Shown here: in pieces, positions 51,221 through 60,005 of the stretch
Layout: each line of letters starts with the position of its first letter
How positions within the stretch are numbered: position 1 is the first letter of the stretch
Notes under the pieces: model-generated
The model's database searches: none
What the model was told of the DNA's origin: nothing
Seen by the model: the letters and a program-made list of their open reading frames with translations, nothing else
NCBI RefSeq assembly: GCF_010994755.1
Contig: NZ_WHSB02000014.1
Location: 62,001 to 126,000 of the forward strand
Reading direction: 5' to 3'
DNA from: Shinella lacus
Lineage (GTDB): Bacteria; Pseudomonadota; Alphaproteobacteria; Rhizobiales; Rhizobiaceae
Length of the DNA: 64,000 nt
Made by a program: the position numbers and the translations under genes

Positions 51221-52717
51221 ATGGACCAGAAGACCCCGTTCCTTTCGCCCCCGACCGCAGCGCGCACCTTCGGCTTCTTCGTCGATGGCGAGTGGAAGGA
51301 CGGCGTGGACCACTTCGAGCGCGCCTCGCCCGGCCACGGCACGCCCGTCACCCGCACGGTGCGCTGCACGGTCGACGACCTCAACGGCGCCGTCGCCGCC
51401 GCCCGCCGCGCCTTCGAGGATCGCCGCTGGTCCGGCCTTTCGGGTGCTGCGCGCGGCAGCGTGCTGCTTCGCGTCGCCGAAGTGCTGCGCCGCCGCCGCG
51501 ACGAGATCGCCTATTGGGAGGCGCTGGAAAACGGCAAGCCGATCTCCCAGGCGCGCGGCGAGATCGACCATTGCATCGCCTGTTTCGAGGTCGGCGCCGG
51601 TGCCGCCCGCCTGCTGCATGGCGACAGCTTCAACTCGCTGGGCGACGACCTTTTCGGCATGGTGCTGCGCGAGCCGATCGGCGTCGTCGGGCTCATCACG
51701 CCGTGGAACTTCCCGTTCCTCATTCTCTGCGAGCGCGTGCCCTTCATCCTCGCCTCCGGCTGCACCATGGTCGTGAAGCCCTCGGAAGTCACCGCCGCCA
51801 CGACGCTGCTGCTCGCCGAAGTGCTGGCGGAAGCGGGCCTGCCCGCCGGCGTCTACAATGTCGTCACCGGTTCCGGCCGCACCATCGGCCAGGCGCTGTC
51901 CGAGCATCCGGACGTCGATATGCTGTCCTTCACCGGTTCGACCGCGGTCGGCCGCTCCTGCGTGCATGCCGCCGCCGACAGCAATTTCAAGAAGCTTGGC
52001 CTCGAACTCGGCGGCAAGAACCCGATCGTCGTCTTCGCCGATTCCAACCTGGAGGACGCCGCCGACGGCGCCGCCTTCGGCATCAGCTTCAACACCGGGC
52101 AGTGCTGCGTCTCTTCTTCCCGTCTCATCGTCGAGCGCTCCGTCGCCGCCGAATTCGAAAAGCTGCTGGTGGAGAAGATGGCCAAGATCCGCGTCGGAGA
52201 TCCGCTGGACGAGGCGACGCAGGTCGGCGCGATCACGACCGAGGCGCAGAACGCCACGATCCTCGACTATATCGCCAAGGGCAAGGCCGCGGGGGCGACG
52301 TTGCTCGCCGGCGGCGGGCCGGTCGATCTCGGCCGCGGCCAGTATATCGCGCCGACGCTGTTTTCCGGCGTGTCCCGCGACATGGCGATCGCGCGCGAAG
52401 AGATTTTCGGTCCCGTTCTGTGCTCCATGCACTTCGACACGGTGGAAGAAGCCATCCAGCTTGCCAATGATACGGTCTATGGGCTTGCGGCGAGCGTCTG
52501 GACGAAGGATATCGATAAGGCGCTGACAGTGAGCCGCCGGGTTCGCGCCGGGCGCTTCTGGGTCAACACGATCATGGCGGGCGGTCCCGAAATGCCGCTC
52601 GGCGGTTTCAAGCAGTCCGGCTGGGGCCGCGAGGCGGGCGTCTACGGGGTGGAGGAGTACACGCAGGTGAAATCCGTTCATATCGAGATCGGCAAGCGCA
52701 CGCATTGGATCGCATGA
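51221..52717 (+). CDS. Aldehyde dehydrogenase (NAD(P)-dependent)
   Basis: A 498-residue ALDH. It has GLITPWNFPFLILCERVPFI, VKPSEVTAATTLLLAE, the coenzyme loop SFTGSTAVGRSC, the catalytic Glu in LGLELGGKNPIVVF and the nucleophile Cys in SFNTGQCCVSSS, then EEIFGPVLCSMHF. All key residues are present. It would turn an aldehyde made by the ADH or GMC enzyme into an acid, ready for CoA activation. Its stop overlaps the GMC gene start. Confidence 0.94.
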   Translation: MDQKTPFLSPPTAARTFGFFVDGEWKDGVDHFERASPGHGTPVTRTVRCTVDDLNGAVAAARRAFEDRRWSGLSGAARGSVLLRVAEVLRRRRDEIAYWEALENGKPISQARGEIDHCIACFEVGAGAARLLHGDSFNSLGDDLFGMVLREPIGVVGLITPWNFPFLILCERVPFILASGCTMVVKPSEVTAATTLLLAEVLAEAGLPAGVYNVVTGSGRTIGQALSEHPDVDMLSFTGSTAVGRSCVHAAADSNFKKLGLELGGKNPIVVFADSNLEDAADGAAFGISFNTGQCCVSSSRLIVERSVAAEFEKLLVEKMAKIRVGDPLDEATQVGAITTEAQNATILDYIAKGKAAGATLLAGGGPVDLGRGQYIAPTLFSGVSRDMAIAREEIFGPVLCSMHFDTVEEAIQLANDTVYGLAASVWTKDIDKALTVSRRVRAGRFWVNTIMAGGPEMPLGGFKQSGWGREAGVYGVEEYTQVKSVHIEIGKRTHWIA

Positions 52718-54312
52718 TGGCAGAGGGCTACGACTATGTGATCGTCGGGGGCGGCACGTCGGGTTGCGTGCTGGCGGCGCGGCTATCCGAAAATCCGTCC
52801 GCGCGCGTCTGCCTCATCGAGGCGGGCGGGCGCGATACCAATCCGCTGATCCACATGCCCGTCGGCTTCGCCAAGATGACGACGGGGCCGCTGACCTGGG
52901 GCCTCAAGACCGCGCCGCAGAAACACGCCAACAACCGCGAGATCCTCTACGCGCAGGCCAAGGTGCTCGGCGGCGGCTCCTCCATCAATGCCGAGGTTTT
53001 CACCCGCGGCGTGCCCGGCGATTATGACCGCTGGGTAGAGGAGGGTGCCGAGGGCTGGGGCTTCAGGGACATCCAGAAGTATTTCCTGCGCTCGGAGGGC
53101 AATTCCATCCTCTCCGGCGCCTGGCACGGGACCGACGGCCCGCTCGGCGTCTCGAACATTCCCGAACCCCAGCGCATGACGCGCGCCTTCGTGCAGAGCT
53201 GCCAGGAATTCGGCATTCCCTACAATCCGGATTTCAACGGCCCGGTGCAGGAAGGTGCCGGCGTCTACCAGACGACGACGCGCGACAACCGCCGCTGCTC
53301 GGCCGCCGTCGGCTACCTGCGCCCGGCGCTGAAGCGCCCGAACCTCACGGTCGTGACGGGCGCGCTCGTGCTGCGCGTGGTCTTCGAAGGCCGTCGCGCC
53401 GTGGGCGTCGATTTCGAGGTGGACGGCAAGCGCCGGACGGCGCGGGCCGACAGCGAAGTGCTGGTCACCTCCGGCGCCATCGGCACGCCGAAGCTGATGA
53501 TGCTGTCGGGTATCGGCCCGGCCGATACGCTGAAGAGCCATGGCATCGATGTGGTGCAGGATCTTTCCGGCGTCGGGCAGAACCTGCAGGACCATTTCGG
53601 CGTCGATATCGTCGCGGAACTGAAGAACCACGACAGCCTGGACAAGTACAACAAGCTGCACTGGTCGATCTGGGCGGGCATTCAATATACGCTGTTCAAC
53701 TCCGGCCCTATCACTTCCAACGTGGTGGAAGGCGGCGCCTTCTGGTATGGCGACAAGGCGAGCCCGACGCCGGACCTGCAATTCCATTTCCTTGCAGGCG
53801 CAGGTGCGGAGGCAGGCGTTCCCGGCGTGCCGAAGGGCTCCTCCGGCATCACGCTCAATTCCTATACGCTCCGGCCGAAATCCCGTGGCACCGTGACGCT
53901 ACGCTCGGCCGATCCGCGCGCGCTGCCGGTCATCGACCCGAACTTCCTGAGCGATCCGGACGACATCAGGATCTCGGTCGAGGGGGTCAAAATAAGCCAG
54001 GAAATCTTCGCCCAGCCGTCCTTGCAGAAATACATCAAGGCGCTGCATTTCCCGGACAGAAACGTGCGCACGGAGGCGGATTACATCGCCTATACCCGCC
54101 AGTTCGGCCGCACCTCCTATCACCCCACCTGCACCTGCAAGATGGGACGCGATGCCCTGTCGGTGGTCGATCCGCAACTGCGCGTGCACGGCCTCGACGG
54201 CATCCGCATCTGCGACAGCTCCACCATGCCCAGCCTCGTGGGCTCCAACACCAATGCGGCGACGATCATGATCGGCGAAAAGGCGGCGGACATGATCCGT
54301 GGCAATGCGTGA
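52714..54312 (+). CDS. GMC-family FAD oxidoreductase (choline/alcohol dehydrogenase type)
   Basis: A 532-residue GMC flavoprotein. The FAD loop YDYVIVGGGTSGCVLAARLS is at the N-terminus, LGGGSSINAEVFTRG near residue 90, GAIGTPKLMMLSGIGP near 255, and the catalytic pair is His in SYHPTCTCKMG and Asn in GSNTNAATIMIGEKAADMI. The electron acceptor is probably quinone or another carrier, not oxygen. Start 52714 is chosen for the ATGA overlap with ALDH; TTG 52705 is possible. The primary alcohol it oxidises is not known. Confidence 0.92.
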   Translation: MMAEGYDYVIVGGGTSGCVLAARLSENPSARVCLIEAGGRDTNPLIHMPVGFAKMTTGPLTWGLKTAPQKHANNREILYAQAKVLGGGSSINAEVFTRGVPGDYDRWVEEGAEGWGFRDIQKYFLRSEGNSILSGAWHGTDGPLGVSNIPEPQRMTRAFVQSCQEFGIPYNPDFNGPVQEGAGVYQTTTRDNRRCSAAVGYLRPALKRPNLTVVTGALVLRVVFEGRRAVGVDFEVDGKRRTARADSEVLVTSGAIGTPKLMMLSGIGPADTLKSHGIDVVQDLSGVGQNLQDHFGVDIVAELKNHDSLDKYNKLHWSIWAGIQYTLFNSGPITSNVVEGGAFWYGDKASPTPDLQFHFLAGAGAEAGVPGVPKGSSGITLNSYTLRPKSRGTVTLRSADPRALPVIDPNFLSDPDDIRISVEGVKISQEIFAQPSLQKYIKALHFPDRNVRTEADYIAYTRQFGRTSYHPTCTCKMGRDALSVVDPQLRVHGLDGIRICDSSTMPSLVGSNTNAATIMIGEKAADMIRGNA

Positions 54313-54331
54313 TCCAGTTTAACTCCCAAGC

Positions 54332-54362
54332 AAAAAGGGCGGCCCAACGGCCGCCCTTTTTT
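54332..54362. terminator. Bidirectional rho-independent terminator
   Basis: AAAAAGGGCGGCC - CAAC - GGCCGCCCTTTTTT between the convergent GMC and aldo/keto reductase genes. It has a T-run in both directions, a textbook shared terminator. Confidence 0.95.
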
Positions 54363-54365
54363 GTT

Positions 54366-55184
54366 TCAATCCCACTCCGGCACCCACGGCAGCAATCCCG
54401 GCTTGATGATGCGGTAGCCGGTGGCGTTGAGGGTGTCGATGCGGGCCATGTCGATGGAGGAGAGGGTGAAATCCATGATCTCGAAATTCGCCCGGATGTT
54501 TGCCGGCTTCGTCGACATGGTGTTGAGCGGCACGCCCTTCTGGAGGATCCAGCGCAGAACGACCTGGGCGGCCGACTTGCCGTAACCTTCGCCGATTTCC
54601 GCAAAAAGACCGTGCTTGAAGACTTCGCCCCGCGCCACCGAGGCATAGGAGGAGAGCGGAATGCCGGTCTCCGTCGCGGCGGCGAGGAGCTTGTTCTGGT
54701 CGAGCAGCGGGTGGAATTCCACCTGGTTGGTGACGAGCGGCACATCGACGACCGCTTTTGCATCCCGCATCATGCGCGCCGTATAGTTCGACACGCCGAC
54801 CGCGCCCGCCAGGCCCTTGTCATGGGCCTCCTGCAACAGGCGCAGCGACGGGGCGACATCGCCATCCGCCGGCGGCCAGTGCAGCAACAGCACATCGGCG
54901 CGGTCGAGTTTCAGCGCTTCCAGGCTCGCCTCCACCGAGGGGATGAATTTCTCCGCGCTGTAATTGTCCGGATGCACCTTGGTGGTGATGCAAAGCTCGG
55001 TGCGGGCGACGCCGCCGGCGGCAAGGGCCGCCCCGGTCTCGGCTTCGTTGCCATACATCTGCGCCGTATCGAACGCCCGGTAACCGGCTTCGAGTGCGGC
55101 GTCCACGGCGGCGCACAGGTCGTCGCCCTTCAGCGGATAGGTGCCGAAACCGCGCTGGAAACTCTTCTGGAAATAGATGTTCAT
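54366..55184 (-). CDS. Aldo/keto reductase (AKR5-like)
   Basis: A 272-residue NADPH-dependent reductase with the tetrad Asp-Tyr in YRAFDTAQMYGNEAETG, Lys in TTKVHPDNYSAE and His in VLLLHWPPADG. It is similar in size to 2,5-diketo-gluconate and other small-carbonyl reductases. Ends at the shared terminator with the GMC gene and starts 128 bases from the divergent CoA-transferase; TetR-type site 2 lies in that gap and may control both. Confidence 0.9.
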   Translation of the reverse strand: MNIYFQKSFQRGFGTYPLKGDDLCAAVDAALEAGYRAFDTAQMYGNEAETGAALAAGGVARTELCITTKVHPDNYSAEKFIPSVEASLEALKLDRADVLLLHWPPADGDVAPSLRLLQEAHDKGLAGAVGVSNYTARMMRDAKAVVDVPLVTNQVEFHPLLDQNKLLAAATETGIPLSSYASVARGEVFKHGLFAEIGEGYGKSAAQVVLRWILQKGVPLNTMSTKPANIRANFEIMDFTLSSIDMARIDTLNATGYRIIKPGLLPWVPEWD

Positions 55185-55267
55185 GCCTCCTCCTTGGCTG
55201 GTCGATGCGCCGGCAGTGCGGGCGCGAAAATCTTGCTTGCCCGATTGCTCCGGCCGTGCTTAATGTA

Positions 55268-55281
55268 TAACTAGTTAGTTA
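55268..55281. promoter_or_regulatory. TetR-type operator, site 2 (perfect palindrome)
   Basis: TAACTAGTTAGTTA is a perfect palindrome, TAACTA-GT-TAGTTA. It lies 31 bases before the CoA-transferase ATG and 83 before the aldo/keto reductase ATG on the other strand. Confidence 0.75.
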
Positions 55282-55312
55282 CTTAATGCAATGGAGATCG
55301 GAGGATTCAGCC

Positions 55313-56884
55313 ATGAAGAAGGTGAAGACGGCGGAGGAGGCGGCCAGGCTCGTCAAGGATGGCGCGGTCGTCGCCGTCAATTCTTCCTCGGGCCTGTGCT
55401 GCCCGGATGCCGTGCTGAAAGCGCTCGGCGAACGCTTCGATCGCGAGGGCCATCCGCGCGGGCTGACCTCCGTTCACCCGATCGCGGCCGGCGATTTCTT
55501 CGGCACCAAAGGCGTCGACCACATCGCCAAGCCCGGCATGCTGGAAAAGATCATCGGCGGCTCCTACCCTTCCGGTCCGAGCAATGCCGAGCCGCCGCTC
55601 ATCTGGCAGATGATCCTGAAGGAAGAACTCGCCGCCTGGAACGTGCCCTCCGGCATCGTCTTCGACATGCTGCGCGAGGGTGCGGCCAAGCGGCCGGGCG
55701 TGCTGACCAAGGTCGGCATGGAGACCTTCGTCGATCCCGACCAGGACGGCTGTGCGATGAATGCCAGCGCGCGGGCCAAGCCGCTCGTCAAACGCGTCGA
55801 ATTTGCCGGCGAGGACTGGCTGCATTTTCCGGCCATCCGGCCGGACGTCGCGATCATTCGCGCCACGACCGCCGACGAGAAGGGCAACCTCACTTTCGAG
55901 CAAGAGGGCGCAACCCTCGGTGCCATGGAGATGGCGCTTGCCGCGCGCAATTCCGGCGGCCTCGTCATCGCGCAGGTCAAGCGCGTGGCGGCCAGCGGCT
56001 CGCTGCGGCCGCATGATGTGCGCGTGCCTGGCATTCTCGTCGATGTCATCGTGGAGGCGCCGGAGCAGTTGCAGACGACGGCGACGCCTTATGATCCGGC
56101 GATCTCCGGCGAGCTTTTCCGCCCGCTCGACACCTTCCGCCTGCCGGCGCTCGACGTCGGCAAGGTGATCGCGCGGCGCGTGGCGCAGGAGCTCCGGGAG
56201 GACTGGGCGGTCAATATCGGCTTCGGCATTTCGGCCAATGTGCCGCGCATCCTCATCGAGGAAGGCCATCACGGCAAGATCACCTGGGTGATCGAGCAGG
56301 GCGCCGTCGGCGGCGTGCCGCTGCTCGATTTCAAGTTCGGCTGCGCCTCCAATGCGGAAGCCTTCGTCGCCTCACCGCACCAGTTCTGCTACTTCCAGGC
56401 CGGCGCCTTCGATTGTTCGCTGCTGTCCTTCCTCGAAATCGACGCCGAAGGCTCGGTCAATGTCAGCCGGCTGGCGGCCACACCGCACCGCACCGCCGGC
56501 GCCGGCGGCTTCGTCGACATCACAGCGCGGGCGAAAAAGATCGTCTTCTCCGGCAATTTCAATGCGGGCGCGAAGATGCGCATCGAGGACGGCCGGCTGG
56601 TCATCGACAAGGAAGGCCGCATCGCCAAGATCGTGCCGAAGGTCGACCAGGTCAGTTTTTCGGGAAAACGCGCCCGCGCGCAGGGGCAGGACATCACCTA
56701 TGTCACCGAGCGCTGCGTCATTCGGCTTGAGGCGGATGGGCTGGTCGTCACCGAAATCGCGCCCGGCCTCGATCTCCAGCGCGACGTGCTCGACCAGGCG
56801 GCCACGCCGCTCAGGGTCTCCGAGACGCTGAAGACCATGGACGCCGCGCTGTTCCGCGCCGAGACTATGGGTCTCGCGCTGTGA
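55313..56884 (+). CDS. Family I acyl-CoA transferase (fused alpha/beta)
   Basis: A 523-residue fused CoA-transferase, like propionate/3-oxoacid CoA-transferases. The N-terminal half begins MKKVKTAEEAARLVKDGAVV with SSSGLCCPDAVLKALGERF; the C-terminal half has NIGFGISANVPRILIEEGHH and the active-site Glu in WVIEQGAVGGVPL. It would activate the pathway acid to a CoA ester using acetyl-CoA or succinyl-CoA. ATG 55313 follows GGAGG. The stop overlaps the enoyl-CoA hydratase start. Confidence 0.9.
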   Translation: MKKVKTAEEAARLVKDGAVVAVNSSSGLCCPDAVLKALGERFDREGHPRGLTSVHPIAAGDFFGTKGVDHIAKPGMLEKIIGGSYPSGPSNAEPPLIWQMILKEELAAWNVPSGIVFDMLREGAAKRPGVLTKVGMETFVDPDQDGCAMNASARAKPLVKRVEFAGEDWLHFPAIRPDVAIIRATTADEKGNLTFEQEGATLGAMEMALAARNSGGLVIAQVKRVAASGSLRPHDVRVPGILVDVIVEAPEQLQTTATPYDPAISGELFRPLDTFRLPALDVGKVIARRVAQELREDWAVNIGFGISANVPRILIEEGHHGKITWVIEQGAVGGVPLLDFKFGCASNAEAFVASPHQFCYFQAGAFDCSLLSFLEIDAEGSVNVSRLAATPHRTAGAGGFVDITARAKKIVFSGNFNAGAKMRIEDGRLVIDKEGRIAKIVPKVDQVSFSGKRARAQGQDITYVTERCVIRLEADGLVVTEIAPGLDLQRDVLDQAATPLRVSETLKTMDAALFRAETMGLAL

Positions 56885-57648
56885 GCGACCCGCGCATCGC
56901 GCTCGTCGTCGAGGACCGCATCGCCCGGCTGACGCTGCGCCGCCCGGAAAAACTGAACGCCATCGACGCCGGAATGGTCGACGCGCTTTTGCAGGCCTGC
57001 CGGGATATCGAGCGGTCGGAGGCGCGCGTCGCCATTCTGACCGGCGAGGGCGCACGCTCCTTTTCCGCGGGCGGCGATATCGCGGCCTGGAGCAATCTCG
57101 ATGCGGAGGCGTTTTCGCGCCGTTGGCTGCGCGATGGGCATGACGCCTTCGACGCCCTGGCGCGCCTCACCATACCGTTGATCGCCGTGCTGAACGGGCA
57201 CACGCTCGGTGGCGGGCTGGAGTTGGCCGCCTGCGCCGACCTGCGCATTGCGGAAGCCCATGTGAAGATCGGCCAGCCGGAGCCTGGCCTCGGCATCATT
57301 CCCGGCTGGTCCGGCACACAGCGTGCGTCGCGGCGTTTCGGCTCGTCGCTGGTGCGCCGCATGGCGCTGTTCGGCGAGGTCTTTTCGGCGGAACAGGCGC
57401 TGGCGCTCGGGCTGGTCGACCAGGTCGTGCAAACGGGCGAAGGCACGGTCGCGGCAGAGGCCGCCGCCCAGCGCGTGCTGAAACGCGCGCCCCGCGCCAC
57501 CGAGCTCACGAAAATGCTGATCAACGCCGCAGAGGGCGAAGAGAATGCCCGCGTCGTCGAGGCGCTGGCAGGTGCCGCGGCCGCGGCATCGGCGGACCTC
57601 GCGGAGGGCCTTGCGGCCTACCGGGAAAAGCGGCCGCCGGCGTTTTAG
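56881..57648 (+). CDS. Enoyl-CoA hydratase/isomerase
   Basis: A 255-residue crotonase-fold enzyme. The oxyanion loop is SAGGDIAAW, and both catalytic glutamates of hydratases are present, in GGGLELAACADLRIAE and GQPEPGLGIIPGWSGTQR. It therefore likely hydrates an enoyl-CoA and not merely isomerises. The start is GTG 56881, overlapping the CoA-transferase stop. It works with the acyl-CoA dehydrogenase at 58863 in a beta-oxidation-like step. Confidence 0.92.
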   Translation: MSDPRIALVVEDRIARLTLRRPEKLNAIDAGMVDALLQACRDIERSEARVAILTGEGARSFSAGGDIAAWSNLDAEAFSRRWLRDGHDAFDALARLTIPLIAVLNGHTLGGGLELAACADLRIAEAHVKIGQPEPGLGIIPGWSGTQRASRRFGSSLVRRMALFGEVFSAEQALALGLVDQVVQTGEGTVAAEAAAQRVLKRAPRATELTKMLINAAEGEENARVVEALAGAAAAASADLAEGLAAYREKRPPAF

Positions 57649-57690
57649 CAGACAGGACGCCCGCGCCGCCAAGCGGCACGGGCGGCAGGT

Positions 57691-58707
57691 TCAGGCCGGC
57701 ACCGGCGCGTCCTCGCGCAACAATCCCTTGCGCTTCAGATCCGCCCAGAACTCACCGGGAATCGGGTGCGAGAACCAGGCAAGGTTCTGGTCCAGCTGCT
57801 CCACCGTGCGCGTGCCCGCCATGAAGGACGGTACGGCCGGGTGGGCGACCACGAATTGCAGGGCGGCGGCGGCGAGCGGCACGCCGTGTTCGGCGCAGAC
57901 GGCCTCGATCTTCGCGACCTTTTCCAGGATCTCGCGGGGCGCCGGGGCGTAATTGTATTTGGCGCCCTCCTTCGCGCCGGTGGCCAGGATGCCGGAGTTG
58001 AAACCGCCACCCACCACGACCGCGGCACCGCGCTCTTCGCAGAGCGGCAGGAAGGCATCGAGCGCGTCCTGTTCCAGCAGCGTATAGCGGCCGGCCAGCA
58101 GGAAGCAGTCGAAGTCGCGGCGTTTCAGCGCCTCGTGGCAGACCTGCCATTCGTTGACGCCGACGCCAATCGCCTTCACCAGCTTTTCCGATCGCAGCTT
58201 TTCGAGTGCCCGCCAGGCGCCGTCCATCGCCTGCTCGAACACTTCCGGCTGCGCATCGCCGCGCGTGAAAACGTCGATGTCGTGGATGAAGCACATCTCC
58301 ATGCGCTCCAGCCCCAGCCGTTGCAGGCTGTCCTCGAAGGCGCGCATCGTGCCGTCGTAGCTATAGTCGAAATGCATGGTGAAGGGCGCGGCGTTCTTCC
58401 AGGGCGCAAAATCGATCGTGTCGCGCCGGGCCGGGCGCAGCAGGCGGCCGACCTTCGAGGCGAGCACGAAATCGTCGCGCTCCTTCCAGCGCAGCGCATG
58501 GCCGGTGCGAAGCTCCGCCAGGCCATGGCCATACATCGGCGCGGTATCGAAGAAGCGCACGCCGGCATCCCAGGCATGTTCAAACATGGCCGCGGCCGTC
58601 GCTTCGTCGATCTCCTGGAAAATGTTGCCGAGGGGGGCGGTGCCGAAGCCGAAACTGGTGACCTCGATATCCGTGCGGCCGAATTTTCGCTTGTCGCTCG
58701 CGTGCAT
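57691..58707 (-). CDS. Aldo/keto reductase (fucose/galactose dehydrogenase-like)
   Basis: A 338-residue AKR of the pyridoxal/D-threo-aldose dehydrogenase type. It has VRFFDTAPMYGHGLAELRTG (Asp, Tyr), LASKVGRLLRP (Lys), CFIHDIDVFTRGDAQPEVF (His) and a C-terminal FMAGTRTVEQLDQNLAWF. Members oxidise aldoses such as L-fucose to lactones, which would fit the alpha/beta hydrolase as lactonase, but this is inference. ATG 58707 is chosen for the GGAGG before it. It is divergent from the acyl-CoA dehydrogenase, with two TetR-type sites between. Confidence 0.9.
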   Translation of the reverse strand: MHASDKRKFGRTDIEVTSFGFGTAPLGNIFQEIDEATAAAMFEHAWDAGVRFFDTAPMYGHGLAELRTGHALRWKERDDFVLASKVGRLLRPARRDTIDFAPWKNAAPFTMHFDYSYDGTMRAFEDSLQRLGLERMEMCFIHDIDVFTRGDAQPEVFEQAMDGAWRALEKLRSEKLVKAIGVGVNEWQVCHEALKRRDFDCFLLAGRYTLLEQDALDAFLPLCEERGAAVVVGGGFNSGILATGAKEGAKYNYAPAPREILEKVAKIEAVCAEHGVPLAAAALQFVVAHPAVPSFMAGTRTVEQLDQNLAWFSHPIPGEFWADLKRKGLLREDAPVPA

Positions 58708-58723
58708 ACTTATCCTCCATAAG

Positions 58724-58737
58724 TAACCATATGGTGA
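58724..58737. promoter_or_regulatory. TetR-type operator, site 3
   Basis: TAACCATATGGTGA (half sites TAACCA and TGGTGA), preceded by G. 17 bases before the ATG of the minus-strand aldo/keto reductase, overlapping its ribosome binding region. Confidence 0.6.
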
Positions 58738-58828
58738 ATAGTAAGCACGGCCCAACCCCCTGCGCAAGCAGGTTCGTACACGTTTGGAAATTTTTCCGGC
58801 TTGACGTCGTGCATCCGTCACATGTATG

Positions 58829-58842
58829 TAACCAGATAGTTA
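58829..58842. promoter_or_regulatory. TetR-type operator, site 4
   Basis: TAACCAGATAGTTA, flanked by G and C to make GTAACCAGATAGTTAC. It ends 20 bases before the acyl-CoA dehydrogenase ATG. Together with site 3 it covers the divergent promoter region. Confidence 0.7.
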
Positions 58843-58862
58843 CTAGAAGCGAGACGAAGCCG

Positions 58863-60005
58863 ATGTATCTCACGGAAACGCAGGAGCAGGTGCGCGACAT
58901 GGCGCGCGCCTTCGCCGATGAAATGATCCGCCCTCTGGCCGAGGAACTGGACCGCGAGGAGAGTTTCCCCGCCGCCCTCTATGACGAGATGGCCAAGCTC
59001 GGCCTGTTCGGCATCGGCGTGCCGGAGGCGCTCGGCGGACCGGGCTTCGATACGCTCACCTATGCGCTGGTGATGGAGGAGCTGAGCCGCGGCTACGCCT
59101 CCGTCGCCGACCAGTGCGGCCTGGTCGAGCTCATCTCGACCCTGCTTGTGCGCCACGGCACGGAGCGCCAGCAGGCGCTGCTTCCCGACATTCTCGGCAT
59201 GCGCGCCAAGGTCGCCTATTGCATCACGGAGCCGGAGGCCGGCACCGATGTCTCGGGCATCCGCACGACGGCCGTTCGCGACGGCGACGGCTGGCGGCTC
59301 GATGGCGGCAAGATCTGGATCCACAATGCGCCGGTCGCCGATTACGGTTTCGTGCTGGCCCGCACCGACAAGGAGGCCGGCAATCGCGGCATGTCGATCT
59401 TCATCGTCGACCTGCATGCGGCGGGCGTCGAGCGCGGTCCGAAGGAACACAAGATGGGCCAGCGCGCCAGCCAGGTCGGCGCGCTGAATTTCGCCGATGT
59501 GCGCCTTTCCGCCGACGCCCTGCTCGGCACGGAAGGCCGCGGGTTCCACATGATGATGTCGGTGCTCGACAAGGGCCGCGTCGGCATCGCCTCGCTTGCA
59601 GTCGGCATCGGCCAGGCGGGGCTTGAGGCCGCGCTAGACTATGCCGGCACGCGAAAACAGTTCGGCAAGGCGATTTCCGATTTCCAGGGCGTGCAATGGC
59701 TGCTCGCCGACATGGCGAAGGATATCGAGGCCGCACGCCTGCTGGTGCATTCCGCCGCCTCGAAGATCGATTCCGGTGCAGATGCGACGAAGGCCTGCTC
59801 GATCGCCAAATGTTTTGCCGGCGACATGGCCGTGCAGCGCACCGCCGATGCCGTGCAGGTCTTTGGCGGCTCGGGCTACATCCGCGGCTTCGAGGTGGAG
59901 CGGCTCTATCGCGACGCCAAGATCACGCAGATCTACGAGGGCACCAACCAGATCCAGCGCATGATCATCGCGCGCGAACTGCTGAAGAAGGGTGCCAGGG
60001 CATGA
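58863..60005 (+). CDS. Acyl-CoA dehydrogenase
   Basis: A 380-residue FAD acyl-CoA dehydrogenase. It has AYCITEPEAGTDVSGIRTTA, WIHNAPVADYGFVLAR, RKQFGKAISDFQGVQWLLAD, QVFGGSGYIRGFEVERLYRD and the catalytic Glu in IYEGTNQIQRMIIAREL. It introduces a double bond into an acyl-CoA and passes electrons to ETF, encoded at 62811 onward. ATG 58863 is chosen because the family starts there. Its stop overlaps the SDR start. Confidence 0.94.
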   Translation: MYLTETQEQVRDMARAFADEMIRPLAEELDREESFPAALYDEMAKLGLFGIGVPEALGGPGFDTLTYALVMEELSRGYASVADQCGLVELISTLLVRHGTERQQALLPDILGMRAKVAYCITEPEAGTDVSGIRTTAVRDGDGWRLDGGKIWIHNAPVADYGFVLARTDKEAGNRGMSIFIVDLHAAGVERGPKEHKMGQRASQVGALNFADVRLSADALLGTEGRGFHMMMSVLDKGRVGIASLAVGIGQAGLEAALDYAGTRKQFGKAISDFQGVQWLLADMAKDIEAARLLVHSAASKIDSGADATKACSIAKCFAGDMAVQRTADAVQVFGGSGYIRGFEVERLYRDAKITQIYEGTNQIQRMIIARELLKKGARA

